A stretch of 64,000 nucleotides of DNA, from assembly GCF_900112375.1 (NCBI RefSeq), contig NZ_FOLS01000013.1:1-64000 (forward strand). Direction: 5' to 3'. Each line of letters starts with the position of its first letter. Positions within the stretch are counted from its first letter, which is position 1. Under the pieces are notes generated by a model that saw nothing but the letters and a program-made list of their open reading frames with translations, ran no database searches and was not told the DNA's origin. This DNA is from Pseudomonas citronellolis. Lineage in GTDB: Bacteria > Pseudomonadota > Gammaproteobacteria > Pseudomonadales > Pseudomonadaceae. This document shows, piece after piece, positions 7,934-15,529 of the stretch. The translations under genes were made by a program, and so were the position numbers.

Positions 7934-9160
7934 TCAGATCAGCGGGGTGACGGTGTTTTCCACGCCCAGCAGCGCCTTGCCGTACAGCTCCAGGCCGATG
8001 CTCGGCAGGGCCACGGCGTGCCGCGCGGCGGTGTTGGAGTCGCGCCACCAGCGCTGCATCGGGCTGGTCTCGGCGAAGCTACCGGCGCCGTGGGCGGTGA
8101 GCAGGATGTTGATGGCCTCGGTGATGTGGGTGTTGACCAGGCCGACGTCGGCGCGGATGCGCGCGCGGGTGGTGGCGTCGAGCTTGCGCCCCTCGCGCGC
8201 GGCGGCGTCGATCTCGTCGACGGCGCGGAAGGCGCGCAGCTCGGCGCTGTCGACCTTCAGCGCGGCCTCGGCGACCTGGGCCTGGAACAGCACCGAGTCG
8301 GTCTGCTTTTCGAACGAGGTGTAGGCGATGGCCCGGCGCGGCGCGTTGTCGATCACGTACTTCAGCGCGGCGCGGCCCAGGCCCAGTTGCGGGCCGTTGA
8401 GGATCAGCGCGGCGAAGGGCACGAACAGCGGGCGGTAGCTGGCCTCGTCCTTGAACTCGGTGGGGTATTCGCCCTCGATGGCCGCGCCCATGTTCAGCAG
8501 GCGGTGGTCGGGCACGAACACTTCCTCGGCGACGATGCAGTTGCTGCCCGAGGCGCGCATGCCGGTGGTGAACCAGGTGTCTTCGATGCAGAACTGCTCG
8601 CGCGGGATCAGCGCCAGGTACTGGGCCACCAGCGCGCCGTTGGCGTCGCGCTCCTCGGCGCCCACGGCGGCCCAGTCGGCGTGCAGGCTGCCGGAGGAGA
8701 AGTACCACTTGCCGGAGACGATCAGGCCACCCTCGACGCGGCGGGTGTTGGGGGATGCGTTGAACACGCCGGACACGCGGGCGTCGGGGTTGGCGCCGAA
8801 CACCTCGTTCTGCGCGCGCTCGCTGAACAGGCCGGTGAACCAGGCGCAGACGTTGGTCAGCGCGGCCACCCAGGCGGTGCCGCCGCAGCCTTCGGCGAGC
8901 GCCGCGGACACTTCCAGGTGCGAGCGCAGGGTGCCTTCGTGGCCGCCGAAGCGCTTGGGCACCATCAGCCGGAACAGCCCGGCGTCGCGGATGGCCTGGA
9001 TGTTCTCCTCGGCGGCGCGGCGATTCTTCTCCGAGTCCGCGGCGTTCTTGCGCAGCAGCGGCTGCAGCGCTTCGGCGCGCTTGACCAGTTCCTGCAGGGA
9101 CGGACGCTGCTCGGCCAGCGGCAGCACGCTTACGTCGGACACTTTCATCGCTTCTTTCAT
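7934..9160 (-). CDS. Flavin-dependent monooxygenase, oxygenase component (HsaA/HpaB-C2-like)
   Basis: A 408-residue acyl-CoA-dehydrogenase-fold protein of the group D flavin monooxygenases (HsaA, p-hydroxyphenylacetate hydroxylase C2). It has an N-terminal helical domain (FRLMVPKRFGGHEG), a middle beta domain (VSGKWYFSSGS) and a C-terminal four-helix bundle. These enzymes ortho-hydroxylate phenols using reduced flavin from a reductase, here encoded next door. The ATG at 9160 has AAGG 8 bases upstream; 9148 is also possible, and the far upstream ATG at 9202 lies inside a putative operator. It probably catalyses the first ring hydroxylation of this operon. Confidence 0.87.
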   Translation of the reverse strand: MKEAMKVSDVSVLPLAEQRPSLQELVKRAEALQPLLRKNAADSEKNRRAAEENIQAIRDAGLFRLMVPKRFGGHEGTLRSHLEVSAALAEGCGGTAWVAALTNVCAWFTGLFSERAQNEVFGANPDARVSGVFNASPNTRRVEGGLIVSGKWYFSSGSLHADWAAVGAEERDANGALVAQYLALIPREQFCIEDTWFTTGMRASGSNCIVAEEVFVPDHRLLNMGAAIEGEYPTEFKDEASYRPLFVPFAALILNGPQLGLGRAALKYVIDNAPRRAIAYTSFEKQTDSVLFQAQVAEAALKVDSAELRAFRAVDEIDAAAREGRKLDATTRARIRADVGLVNTHITEAINILLTAHGAGSFAETSPMQRWWRDSNTAARHAVALPSIGLELYGKALLGVENTVTPLI

Positions 9161-9181
9161 GGCTTCGACCTTGTATGTCAC

Positions 9182-9199
9182 AATGACTAAAATGTCATT
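9182..9199. promoter_or_regulatory. Putative TetR operator A
   Basis: The inverted repeat AATGAC-TAAAAT-GTCATT has perfect 6-base arms. It lies 22 bases before the monooxygenase ATG. Its core TGACTAAAATGTCA is nearly the complement-strand form of site B at 9599-9611 (TGACAAAATGTCA), as expected for two sites of one repressor. Confidence 0.55.
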
Positions 9200-9348
9200 C
9201 ATTTGTTCTGGGCGAACGAATCCCGCCGGCCGTGGCGCCAGGGCGCACTGGATGGCAATGGATTCCTCGCGGGCAGGCGTCGGCGCTCAGGACCTTGATG
9301 GCCCCGAAGGCATACGGTTACCCGAGTGGCTAGGGATTCGGGGAAATA

Positions 9349-9426
9349 TCAGGCGCGCGGGCGCTTGCGGCGCGGCGGCGGAGGAAGCGGGCGGGACAGG
9401 CGGGGCGGCAAGGCGTTACGGATCAT
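9349..9426 (-). CDS. Short Pro/Arg-rich leader ORF (25 aa)
   Basis: A 25-codon ORF starting MIRNALPPRLSRP and ending in a PPPP run followed by basic residues. It has a strong SD (AGGAG, 9434-9438) 7 bases before the ATG and an exact AAnAAnAA motif just upstream. It lies upstream of, and in the same direction as, the monooxygenase operon, with its stop 189 bases before that ATG. No family is recognised. A regulatory leader peptide is a reasonable inference, since polyproline runs stall ribosomes; an untranslated coincidence cannot be excluded. Confidence 0.45.
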   Translation of the reverse strand: MIRNALPPRLSRPLPPPPRRKRPRA

Positions 9427-9439
9427 TTTTCGTCTCCTG

Positions 9440-9447
9440 TTGTTTTT
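9440..9447 (-). promoter_or_regulatory. Hfq/Crc (CA) motif before leader ORF
   Basis: The sense strand reads AAAAACAA (an exact AAnAAnAA), directly before the AGGAG of the 25-codon ORF. Binding here would repress that ORF and possibly the coupled downstream operon. Confidence 0.55.
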
Positions 9448-9494
9448 ATGACGAAAGCGCCGGACCGACGAATACGCTACAGATAGAACATACT

Positions 9495-9507
9495 TGTCAT
9501 TCCGACA
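9495..9507. promoter_or_regulatory. Putative TetR half-related site C
   Basis: TGTCATTCCGACA contains inverted TGTC/GACA arms resembling the arms of sites A and B, within the presumed divergent promoter region. It is weaker than the other two. Confidence 0.3.
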
Positions 9508-9598
9508 TTGAGCAGCAATGTAGGACAGACGCCCCGCTCGTACAAGGGGTGCGATCAAATAAATTTATCCACCCGACAATCGGCATAGTTTTTAACAA

Positions 9599-9611
9599 TG
9601 ACATTTTGTCA
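9599..9611. promoter_or_regulatory. Putative TetR operator B
   Basis: TGACATTTTGTCA is a perfect palindrome (TGACA-ttt-TGTCA) 18 bases before the GTG start of the TetR gene. It matches operator A in sequence, suggesting autorepression. Confidence 0.6.
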
Positions 9612-9629
9612 CTCAAGGAGATAAAGCCC

Positions 9630-10391
9630 GTGCCAGACAGCGAGCAGCCCTCCCCCCGCGGACGGGCCAGCCCCGACCACCGCCCGAAGATGGCGGAGAA
9701 GAAACGCCTGCTGATGCGCACGCGCCTGCTCGACGCGGCGATGCGGGTATTCGCCGAGCCCGGCTCGGCCGCGCCGGTGATCGACGACGTGATCCGCGAG
9801 GCCAAGGTTTCGCGCGGCACCTTCTACCGCTACTTCGATTCCCTGGACCAGGTGCTGGTCGCCCTCGGCCAGGACCTGAGCAACCAGATGACCACCGACA
9901 TCCTGCCGCTCTACGACATCCTCGAGGAGCCGTGGAAGCGCATCTCGGTGGGCTTCCGGGTATTCCTGGTGCGCGCCCTGCTGGACCGCAAGTGGGCCGG
10001 CTTCGTCACCCGCGTCGACGTCTGGCCGCACCACGCCCTGGTGGCCGAGTACATGGGCCGCGACCTGGAAAGCGGGCGCGCCGCCGGCGAACTCCACTTC
10101 GAACGCCTCGACGCCGCCACCGACTTCCTCATGGGCGCCTCGGCCCTGAGCATCCAGACCATCCTGCAGGGCGTGGAACAGCCCAACGAATACATCGACG
10201 CCTGCGTGCACATGGCCATGGCCAGCCTCGGCTACGACGCGGCCACCTGCCGGCGCGGCGTGGACTTCTCGCTCACCTACCTGCAGGACTGGGGCTCGGG
10301 CGCGCTGGAGCTGCCGCGCCCGGTGTGGTCGCTGAACCTCAACTCGCGCGAGGGCCGCGAGTTCCTCGCCTACCGCCGGCAGCAGGCCTAG
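9630..10391 (+). CDS. TetR/AcrR-family transcriptional regulator
   Basis: A 253-residue protein starting at GTG 9630, chosen because AAGGAG (9615-9620) is ideally spaced. After a Pro/Ser/Arg-rich tail of about 20 residues, the helix-turn-helix (about residues 45-70) reads DDVIREAKVSRGTFYRYF, diagnostic of TetR proteins. The C-terminal ligand domain is unassigned. Transcribed divergently from the monooxygenase operon, it is presumably its repressor, released by a pathway intermediate. Palindromes 9182-9199 and 9599-9611 are candidate operators. Confidence 0.9.
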   Translation: MPDSEQPSPRGRASPDHRPKMAEKKRLLMRTRLLDAAMRVFAEPGSAAPVIDDVIREAKVSRGTFYRYFDSLDQVLVALGQDLSNQMTTDILPLYDILEEPWKRISVGFRVFLVRALLDRKWAGFVTRVDVWPHHALVAEYMGRDLESGRAAGELHFERLDAATDFLMGASALSIQTILQGVEQPNEYIDACVHMAMASLGYDAATCRRGVDFSLTYLQDWGSGALELPRPVWSLNLNSREGREFLAYRRQQA

Positions 10392-10786
10392 CGCTCGATA
10401 CGGGCGAAGCGCGCGCTCTCCCCGGGCGCCGGCGTCGCCCTGGCGGGGAGCCTGGCAACCTGCTGCAGCTGCGGATCGCCGCACAGCGCCTCGTGCAACG
10501 CTTCCAGCAGCACCTGCACGCGGGCGTCGGCCAGGCTGTAGTAGATCGAGCGGGATTCGCGGCGGGTCTTCACCAGCTGGTTCTGCCGCAGTTCGGCCAG
10601 TTGCTGCGACAGGCCGGGCTGGCGCAGGCCGAGGTCGCGTTCCAGTTCCGCCACGGAGCATTCGCCACGGGCGATCTGGCAGAGCAGCAGCAGGCGCGTC
10701 GGGTTGGCCAGCAGGCGCAGCAGTTCGGCGGCGTCGTTGGCGCGTTCCTTCAGGGCTTCCAGGCCCTCGTCGGCCGGCGCCTTCAT
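10388..10786 (-). CDS. bigR: ArsR-family sulfide/persulfide sensor (BigR/SqrR-like)
   Basis: A 132-residue winged-helix repressor. The HTH is GLRQPGLSQQLAELRQNQLV, with the wing TRRESRSIYYSL. Two cysteines at residues 36 (LLLLCQ) and 102 (ALCGD) match the pair that forms a disulfide or polysulfide bridge in BigR/SqrR; a third Cys (43) is nearby. It has a C-terminal extension of about 25 residues. It overlaps the peroxiredoxin gene by 4 bases, and the persulfide dioxygenase/SQR operon is divergent. A repressor relieved by reactive sulfur is therefore likely, acting at the palindrome 11524-11542. Confidence 0.85.
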   Translation of the reverse strand: MKAPADEGLEALKERANDAAELLRLLANPTRLLLLCQIARGECSVAELERDLGLRQPGLSQQLAELRQNQLVKTRRESRSIYYSLADARVQVLLEALHEALCGDPQLQQVARLPARATPAPGESARFARIER

Positions 10787-11433
10787 GGTTTCTTCCAGCG
10801 GTAGTACCAGGTTTCGTCCGGGCCGGGCTCGACCTGCAACGCCTCATGGGCATCCAGGGCCACCGGCTCCAGCAGCGCGCCGCCGGGCTGCCAGCCCTCC
10901 GGCGTGGAAGCGGCGTGCCGGTCGGTGGCCTGCAGCGCGGCGACCAGGCGCAACAGCTCCTCCACCGAACGGCCGACGTTCATCGGGTACCAGCTCAGGG
11001 CACGGATGATGCCCTCCGGATCGATCACGTAACTGACCCGGGTGGTCGAGCTGTCCACCGCGTCGGGGCCGACCATGCCGTAGCCGCGGGCGATGGCCAT
11101 GGAGGGGTCCTCGATGATCGGGAAGTCGATGGCCACGCCGAAGCGCTCGTGGATGTCGCGTATCCACGCCAGGTGCGAGTAGAGGCCGTCCACCGACAGC
11201 GCCAGCAGCTCGCAGCCCAGTGCGTCGAAGCGCGGCTTGGCGCGGGCGAAGGCGATGAACTCGCTGGTGCACACCGGGGTGAAGTCCGCCGGGTGGGAGA
11301 ACAGCAGCAGCCAGCGGCCACGGTAGTCGCTCAGGGCGACGTCGCCGCGGGTGGTGCGGGCGCGGAACTCCGGCGCACGGTCGTTCTGGCGCAGCGGCGG
11401 CATGGAGGGAGCGGAACAGGCATTGGCTTCCAC
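10783..11433 (-). CDS. 1-Cys peroxiredoxin (Prx6 / AhpC-TSA family)
   Basis: A 216-residue peroxiredoxin with the active-site motif HPADFTPVCTSEF; the peroxidatic Cys is residue 55. Length and the C-terminal dimerisation region (SWYPMNVGRSVEEL) place it in the Prx6/1-Cys class. It reduces peroxides and may reduce persulfides. It heads an operon with the BigR-like gene (4-base overlap) and faces the persulfide dioxygenase gene across a short promoter region, suggesting defence against reactive sulfur or the peroxide formed from it. Confidence 0.9.
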   Translation of the reverse strand: MEANACSAPSMPPLRQNDRAPEFRARTTRGDVALSDYRGRWLLLFSHPADFTPVCTSEFIAFARAKPRFDALGCELLALSVDGLYSHLAWIRDIHERFGVAIDFPIIEDPSMAIARGYGMVGPDAVDSSTTRVSYVIDPEGIIRALSWYPMNVGRSVEELLRLVAALQATDRHAASTPEGWQPGGALLEPVALDAHEALQVEPGPDETWYYRWKKP

Positions 11434-11523
11434 GGTGATCCAGATCCTCGGCTGAACAGGCCCGTCATGCTACCGCCCCGGCCCGGTAGCGTCGACGGCG
11501 ACACTTCGACGTTTTCATAATTG

Positions 11524-11542
11524 CACTATTAAAGAAATAGTG
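11524..11542. promoter_or_regulatory. Putative BigR operator
   Basis: The AT-rich perfect inverted repeat CACTATT-aaaga-AATAGTG lies between the divergent peroxiredoxin (start 11433) and persulfide dioxygenase (start 11582) genes. AT-rich palindromes of this layout are typical targets of BigR-type ArsR proteins. It is the only such element in the intergenic region. Confidence 0.65.
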
Positions 11543-11581
11543 TAAGCATGATTCAGGTCAATGTCGCAGGAGACGTCCCCC

Positions 11582-12520
11582 ATGTCCGCCCTCCACGCCG
11601 ATGCCGCCCTGGCCGCCGCCAGCGCACTGGTCGACGACGCCACCAGCGGCCGCGCCCCCGCCCCGCAGGTCACCTCGTTCTTCGACGAAGCCACCTTCAC
11701 CGTCAGCCATGTGGTGCGCGATCCCACCAGCAACGCCTGCGCCATCATCGACAGCGTGCTCGACTTCGACCAGGCCAGCGGCCGTACCCACCAGGAGTCG
11801 GCCCTGGCCCTGGTGGAGTTCGTCCGGACCAACGACCTGCGGGTGTCCTGGCTGCTGGAAACCCACGCCCATGCCGACCACCTGTCCGCCGCGCCGCTGT
11901 TGCAGGAACGCCTGGGCGGGCGCCTGGCGATCGGCGAGCGGATCACTCGGGTGCAGCAGACCTTCGGCAAGATCTTCAACGCCGGCAGCGCCTTCGCCCG
12001 CGACGGCAGCCAGTTCGACCATCTTTTCGCGGATGGCGAAAGTTTCCGCATCGGCAACCTGCAGGCCATCGCCCTGCACGTGCCCGGGCATACCCCGGCC
12101 TGTATGGCCTACGTGATCGGCGATGCGGTGTTCCCCGGCGACACCCTGTTCATGCCCGACTACGGCACCGCGCGCTGCGACTTCCCCGGCGGCGACAGCG
12201 CCACGCTGTTCCGCTCCATCCGCCGGCTGCTCGGCCTGCCGCAGCCGGCGCGGGTGTTCCTCTGCCACGACTACAAGGCCCCCGGCCGCGACCACTACGC
12301 CTGGGAAACCAGCATCGGCGCGCAGCGCGCCGGCAACATCCACGTCCACGACGGCGTGAGCGAGGCCGCGTTCGTCGCCATGCGCGACGCCCGCGACGCC
12401 ACCCTGCCGATGCCGCGCCTGATGCTGCCCTCGGTGCAGGTGAACATGCGCGGCGGCCACCTGCCGGAGCCGGAAGACAACGGCGTGCGCTACCTCAAGC
12501 TGCCGCTGAACCTGCTCTGA
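11582..12520 (+). CDS. Persulfide dioxygenase (Blh/ETHE1-type MBL-fold protein)
   Basis: A 312-residue metallo-beta-lactamase fold protein. The iron-binding motif THAHADHLSA (HxHxDH) is followed by VPGHTPACM, the GDTLFMPDYGTARCDFPGGD segment typical of Blh/persulfide dioxygenases, and a final CHDY ligand. It oxidises glutathione persulfide to sulfite plus GSH. Start 11582 is chosen over 11561 because AGGAGA lies 8 bases before it. It is first in an operon with the DUF442-SQR fusion and a TauE exporter, giving the full route sulfide to persulfide to sulfite to export. Confidence 0.92.
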   Translation: MSALHADAALAAASALVDDATSGRAPAPQVTSFFDEATFTVSHVVRDPTSNACAIIDSVLDFDQASGRTHQESALALVEFVRTNDLRVSWLLETHAHADHLSAAPLLQERLGGRLAIGERITRVQQTFGKIFNAGSAFARDGSQFDHLFADGESFRIGNLQAIALHVPGHTPACMAYVIGDAVFPGDTLFMPDYGTARCDFPGGDSATLFRSIRRLLGLPQPARVFLCHDYKAPGRDHYAWETSIGAQRAGNIHVHDGVSEAAFVAMRDARDATLPMPRLMLPSVQVNMRGGHLPEPEDNGVRYLKLPLNLL

Positions 12521-12603
12521 GCCGCCGACGGCGGGCCATGACGGCCGCTGTCCCGCCGCCCTCCCCTTGCCTTGCGCCGCCGAAAGAAGAAGAGGAATCC
12601 GCC

Positions 12604-14286
12604 ATGCAACGTCTGCCCCTGGACGATGGCTTTTGCGTCGCCCCGCAACTGAACCCCGAAGACCTTTCCGCCCTGGCCGCCGCCGGCATCCGCAGCCTGG
12701 TCTGCAACCGCCCCGACGGCGAGGCCGACGACCAGCCGGGCAGCCAGGCCATGGCCGCGGCCGCCACCGCCCAGGGCCTGGAGTTCGCCTACCTGCCGGT
12801 GATCAGCGGCGCCATCGGCGACGCCGACGTCCACGCCTTCGCCGCCGCCCTGGAGCAGCTGCCCGGCCCGGTGCTCGCCTACTGCCGCACCGGCACCCGC
12901 TCGGCCACCCTCTGGGCGCTGTCCCAGGCCGGGCAACGGCCCCTGGACGACATACTCGCCCGCGCCGCCCGGGCCGGCTTCGACCTCGGCCAGCTGCGCC
13001 CGCGCCTGCAGGCCGCCGCCAGCCCCCGCCCGGGGCGTGGCGAGCCCACCTACGACGTGGTGGTGATCGGCGCCGGCGCCGCCGGCCTGGCTACCTGCGC
13101 CAGCCTGCTCAAGCGCCGCCAGAACCTGAGCATCTGCATGGTCGAGCCGGCCACGGAGCACTACTACCAGCCGGGCTGGACCATGGTCGGCGCCGGCGTC
13201 TTCACCCAGGACCGCACGGTGCGCCCGATGGCGGCGCTGATCCCCGACTGCGTGGCCTGGGAACGCTCCGCCGCGGCGGCCTTCGCGCCCCAGGACGACC
13301 GCGTGATCCTGGCCAACGGCGCCAGCCTGAAGTACCGCGTGCTGGTCCTGGCGCCCGGCCTGAAGCTGGACTGGAACGCCATCCCCGGCCTGGCCGACAC
13401 CCTGGGGCGCAACGGCGTGACCTCCAACTACCGCTTCGACCTGGCGCCCTACACCTGGCAGCTGGTGCGCGGCCTGCACCGCGGCCGCGCGCTCTTCACC
13501 CAGCCGCCGATGCCGATCAAGTGCGCCGGCGCGCCGCAGAAGGCCATGTACCTGTCCGCCGACCACTGGCTGCGCGGTGGCCGCCTGGAGGGCATCGATA
13601 TCCAGTTCCACACCGCCGGCGCCGCGCTGTTCGGCGTGGCGGACTACGTGCCGGCATTGATGGAGTACGTCGAGCGCTACCGCGCCCAGCTCAACTTCGG
13701 CTCGACCCTGGCGGCCGTCGACGGCCCGGCGCGCACCGCCACCTTCGCCCGCACCGATGCCGACGGCCAGCGCCACGAGGAAGTGCGCGAGTTCGACATG
13801 CTCCACGTGTGCCCGCCGCAGACCGCTCCAGACTTCATCCGCAGCAGCCCGCTGGCCGGCGACGGCGGCTGGATCGACGTCGACCCGGTGACCTTGCGCC
13901 ATGCGCGCTTCGCCAACGTCTTCGCCCTCGGCGACGCCAGCGCCGCGCCCAACGCCAAGACCGCCGCGGCGGCGCGCAAGCAGGCGCCGGTGGTGGCGCA
14001 CAACGCCCTCGCCTGCCTCGACGGCCAGCCCCTGACGGCGGCCTACGACGGCTACGGCTCCTGCCCGCTGACCGTGGAGCGCGGCAAGATCGTGCTCGCC
14101 GAGTTCGGCTACGGCGGCAAGCTGCTGCCCACCTTCCCGCGCTGGCTGCTCGATGGCCGCAAGCCGTCGCGCCTGGCCTGGCACCTGAAGTCCGAGGCGC
14201 TGCCGGGCATCTACTGGAACGCCATGCTCAAGGGCCGCGAGTGGCTCTGCGCGCCCGGCCGGCGCCGCGCCGAACAGTCCGCCTGA
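12604..14286 (+). CDS. DUF442-sulfide:quinone oxidoreductase fusion protein
   Basis: A 560-residue fusion. Residues about 1-125 form a DUF442/TIGR01244 phosphatase-fold sulfurtransferase with the rhodanese-like loop CRTGTRS (Cys94). From residue about 148 an FAD-dependent oxidoreductase begins with GAGAAG (156-161). The redox-active cysteines of eukaryote-like (SQOR-type) sulfide:quinone reductase are visible: Cys307 in KCAGAPQK and Cys487 in YGSCPL. The enzyme should oxidise sulfide, reduce the quinone pool and pass sulfane sulfur on, perhaps via Cys94. SD is GAAGAGGAA. It lies between persulfide dioxygenase and TauE genes. Confidence 0.9.
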   Translation: MQRLPLDDGFCVAPQLNPEDLSALAAAGIRSLVCNRPDGEADDQPGSQAMAAAATAQGLEFAYLPVISGAIGDADVHAFAAALEQLPGPVLAYCRTGTRSATLWALSQAGQRPLDDILARAARAGFDLGQLRPRLQAAASPRPGRGEPTYDVVVIGAGAAGLATCASLLKRRQNLSICMVEPATEHYYQPGWTMVGAGVFTQDRTVRPMAALIPDCVAWERSAAAAFAPQDDRVILANGASLKYRVLVLAPGLKLDWNAIPGLADTLGRNGVTSNYRFDLAPYTWQLVRGLHRGRALFTQPPMPIKCAGAPQKAMYLSADHWLRGGRLEGIDIQFHTAGAALFGVADYVPALMEYVERYRAQLNFGSTLAAVDGPARTATFARTDADGQRHEEVREFDMLHVCPPQTAPDFIRSSPLAGDGGWIDVDPVTLRHARFANVFALGDASAAPNAKTAAAARKQAPVVAHNALACLDGQPLTAAYDGYGSCPLTVERGKIVLAEFGYGGKLLPTFPRWLLDGRKPSRLAWHLKSEALPGIYWNAMLKGREWLCAPGRRRAEQSA

Positions 14287-14296
14287 GGAAGCCGCG

Positions 14297-15091
14297 ATGC
14301 CGACCCTCAGCCTGTTGCAGTACCTGCTCGGCGCCGCCGCCGGTTCGCTGGTGGGCTTCACCCTCGGCCTGGTCGGCGGGGGCGGCTCGATCCTCGCCGT
14401 GCCACTGATGGTCTACCTGGTCGGCGTCGACAACCCCCACGTCGCCATCGGCACCAGCGCCCTGGCGGTGGCCGCCAACGCCGCCGCCAACCTGCTCAAC
14501 CATGCCCGCCGCGGCAACGTGAAGTGGCCCTGCGCCTCGGTGTTCGCGCTGGTCGGGGTGGTCGGCGCCTTCTTCGGCTCGTCCCTGGGCAAGGCCTTCG
14601 ACGGCCAGAAGCTGCTGGTGCTGTTCGCCCTGCTGATGCTGGTGGTGGCGGCGCTGATGCTGCGCGGGCGCGCCAGCGAAGGCGACGCCGCGGTGGCCCT
14701 GGGCCGCGGCAACGCCCCGCGGCTGGCGGCATTCGGCGGCCTGGCCGGCGCCCTGTCGGGATTCTTCGGCATCGGCGGCGGCTTCCTCATCGTCCCCGGC
14801 CTGATGGCCGCCACGCGCATGCCGATCCTCTTCGCCGTGGGCAGCTCGCTGGTGGCAGTGACCGCCTTCGGCCTGACCACCGCGCTCAACTACGCGCGCT
14901 CGGGCCTGGTGGACTGGCCGCTGGCGGTGGTGTTCATCGGCGGCGGGGTGGCCGGCGGGCTGTGCGGCGCCTGGCTGGCGACGCGCCTGTCGCGCAGCCA
15001 GGGCACCCTGAACCTGGTGTCGGCGGCGATGATCGGCGCCACCGCGCTGTACATGCTCTACCGCAGCCTGGGGGCGCTGGGCGTCATATGA
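14297..15091 (+). CDS. TauE/SafE-family sulfite exporter
   Basis: A 264-residue inner-membrane protein with about eight transmembrane segments in two homologous halves. The halves carry the paired motifs GFTLGLVGGGGSILAVPLM and GFFGIGGGFLIVPGLM, diagnostic of TauE/SafE (DUF81). Family members export sulfite, sulfoacetate or other organosulfur anions. Ten bases downstream of the SQR fusion, it probably removes the sulfite made by the persulfide dioxygenase. Confidence 0.92.
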   Translation: MPTLSLLQYLLGAAAGSLVGFTLGLVGGGGSILAVPLMVYLVGVDNPHVAIGTSALAVAANAAANLLNHARRGNVKWPCASVFALVGVVGAFFGSSLGKAFDGQKLLVLFALLMLVVAALMLRGRASEGDAAVALGRGNAPRLAAFGGLAGALSGFFGIGGGFLIVPGLMAATRMPILFAVGSSLVAVTAFGLTTALNYARSGLVDWPLAVVFIGGGVAGGLCGAWLATRLSRSQGTLNLVSAAMIGATALYMLYRSLGALGVI

Positions 15092-15111
15092 ACGACAGGG
15101 CAACGCACCGC

Positions 15112-15381
15112 TCAGGTGTATTTCGTGAAGATCGCCCGGACCCGCTGCAGCGTCTGCGCCGCGTCCTGCTCCTGGTCCTCGAACGCCTCTTCCAGCAGGC
15201 AGGCGAGCAGCTCCTGGTAGGCCTTTTCCAGGGCCTTGCGCGCCGCGCGGAACTGCAGCGCGATGGTCTCGCACTCCTCGCCCCGGCGGATCATGGCCTG
15301 CAACCCGCGTATCTGGCCCTCGACCCGGGCCAGGCGGTTGAGCATCGCTTCCTGGGGGGTGATATCGCTTTTTCTGCTCAC
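15112..15381 (-). CDS. CsoR/FrmR-family repressor with atypical cysteine spacing
   Basis: An 89-residue all-helical repressor (DUF156). Start GTG 15381 has GGAAGG 5 bases upstream and gives the normal family length; ATGs at 15420 and 15435 would add a charged tail. The family core RLARVEGQIRGLQAMI is present. Cys37 (GEEC) is the usual first ligand. The His normally 25 residues later is Leu, and a Cys occurs at +24 (Cys61). With only two Cys and no ligand His, it resembles thiol/sulfide-sensing CstR more than copper CsoR or formaldehyde FrmR. It is convergent with tauE. A target palindrome is at 15868-15883. Confidence 0.82.
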   Translation of the reverse strand: MSRKSDITPQEAMLNRLARVEGQIRGLQAMIRRGEECETIALQFRAARKALEKAYQELLACLLEEAFEDQEQDAAQTLQRVRAIFTKYT

Positions 15382-15529
15382 GTGTACCTTCCAACGCGCA
15401 TCCCGAGGTGAAGGCTCCATGGGGTTCCCATCCACGGCAACCCGGCGCCCGGGCGTGAGGGTAGCGTTGTTCGGCGGGCACAGCCAGCCCGGCGGCGGGG
15501 CAGCCGCCGGGCATGGCCCGCGCCCGGCC

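Larger units (their letters stand above)
9203..9629. other. Divergent regulatory region, monooxygenase operon / tetR
   Basis: This region of about 430 bases contains the short leader ORF, an AAnAAnAA motif and three related palindromes (9182-9199 overlaps its edge; 9495-9507; 9599-9611). The stretch 9427-9600 is AT-rich relative to its surroundings and should hold both promoters. No clear -35/-10 pair was assigned. Confidence 0.6.

Noticed and set aside
12490-14361. 623-codon minus-strand ORF opposite the SQR fusion
   Set aside because: No recognisable motif. The plus-strand frame has intact FAD and cysteine motifs.
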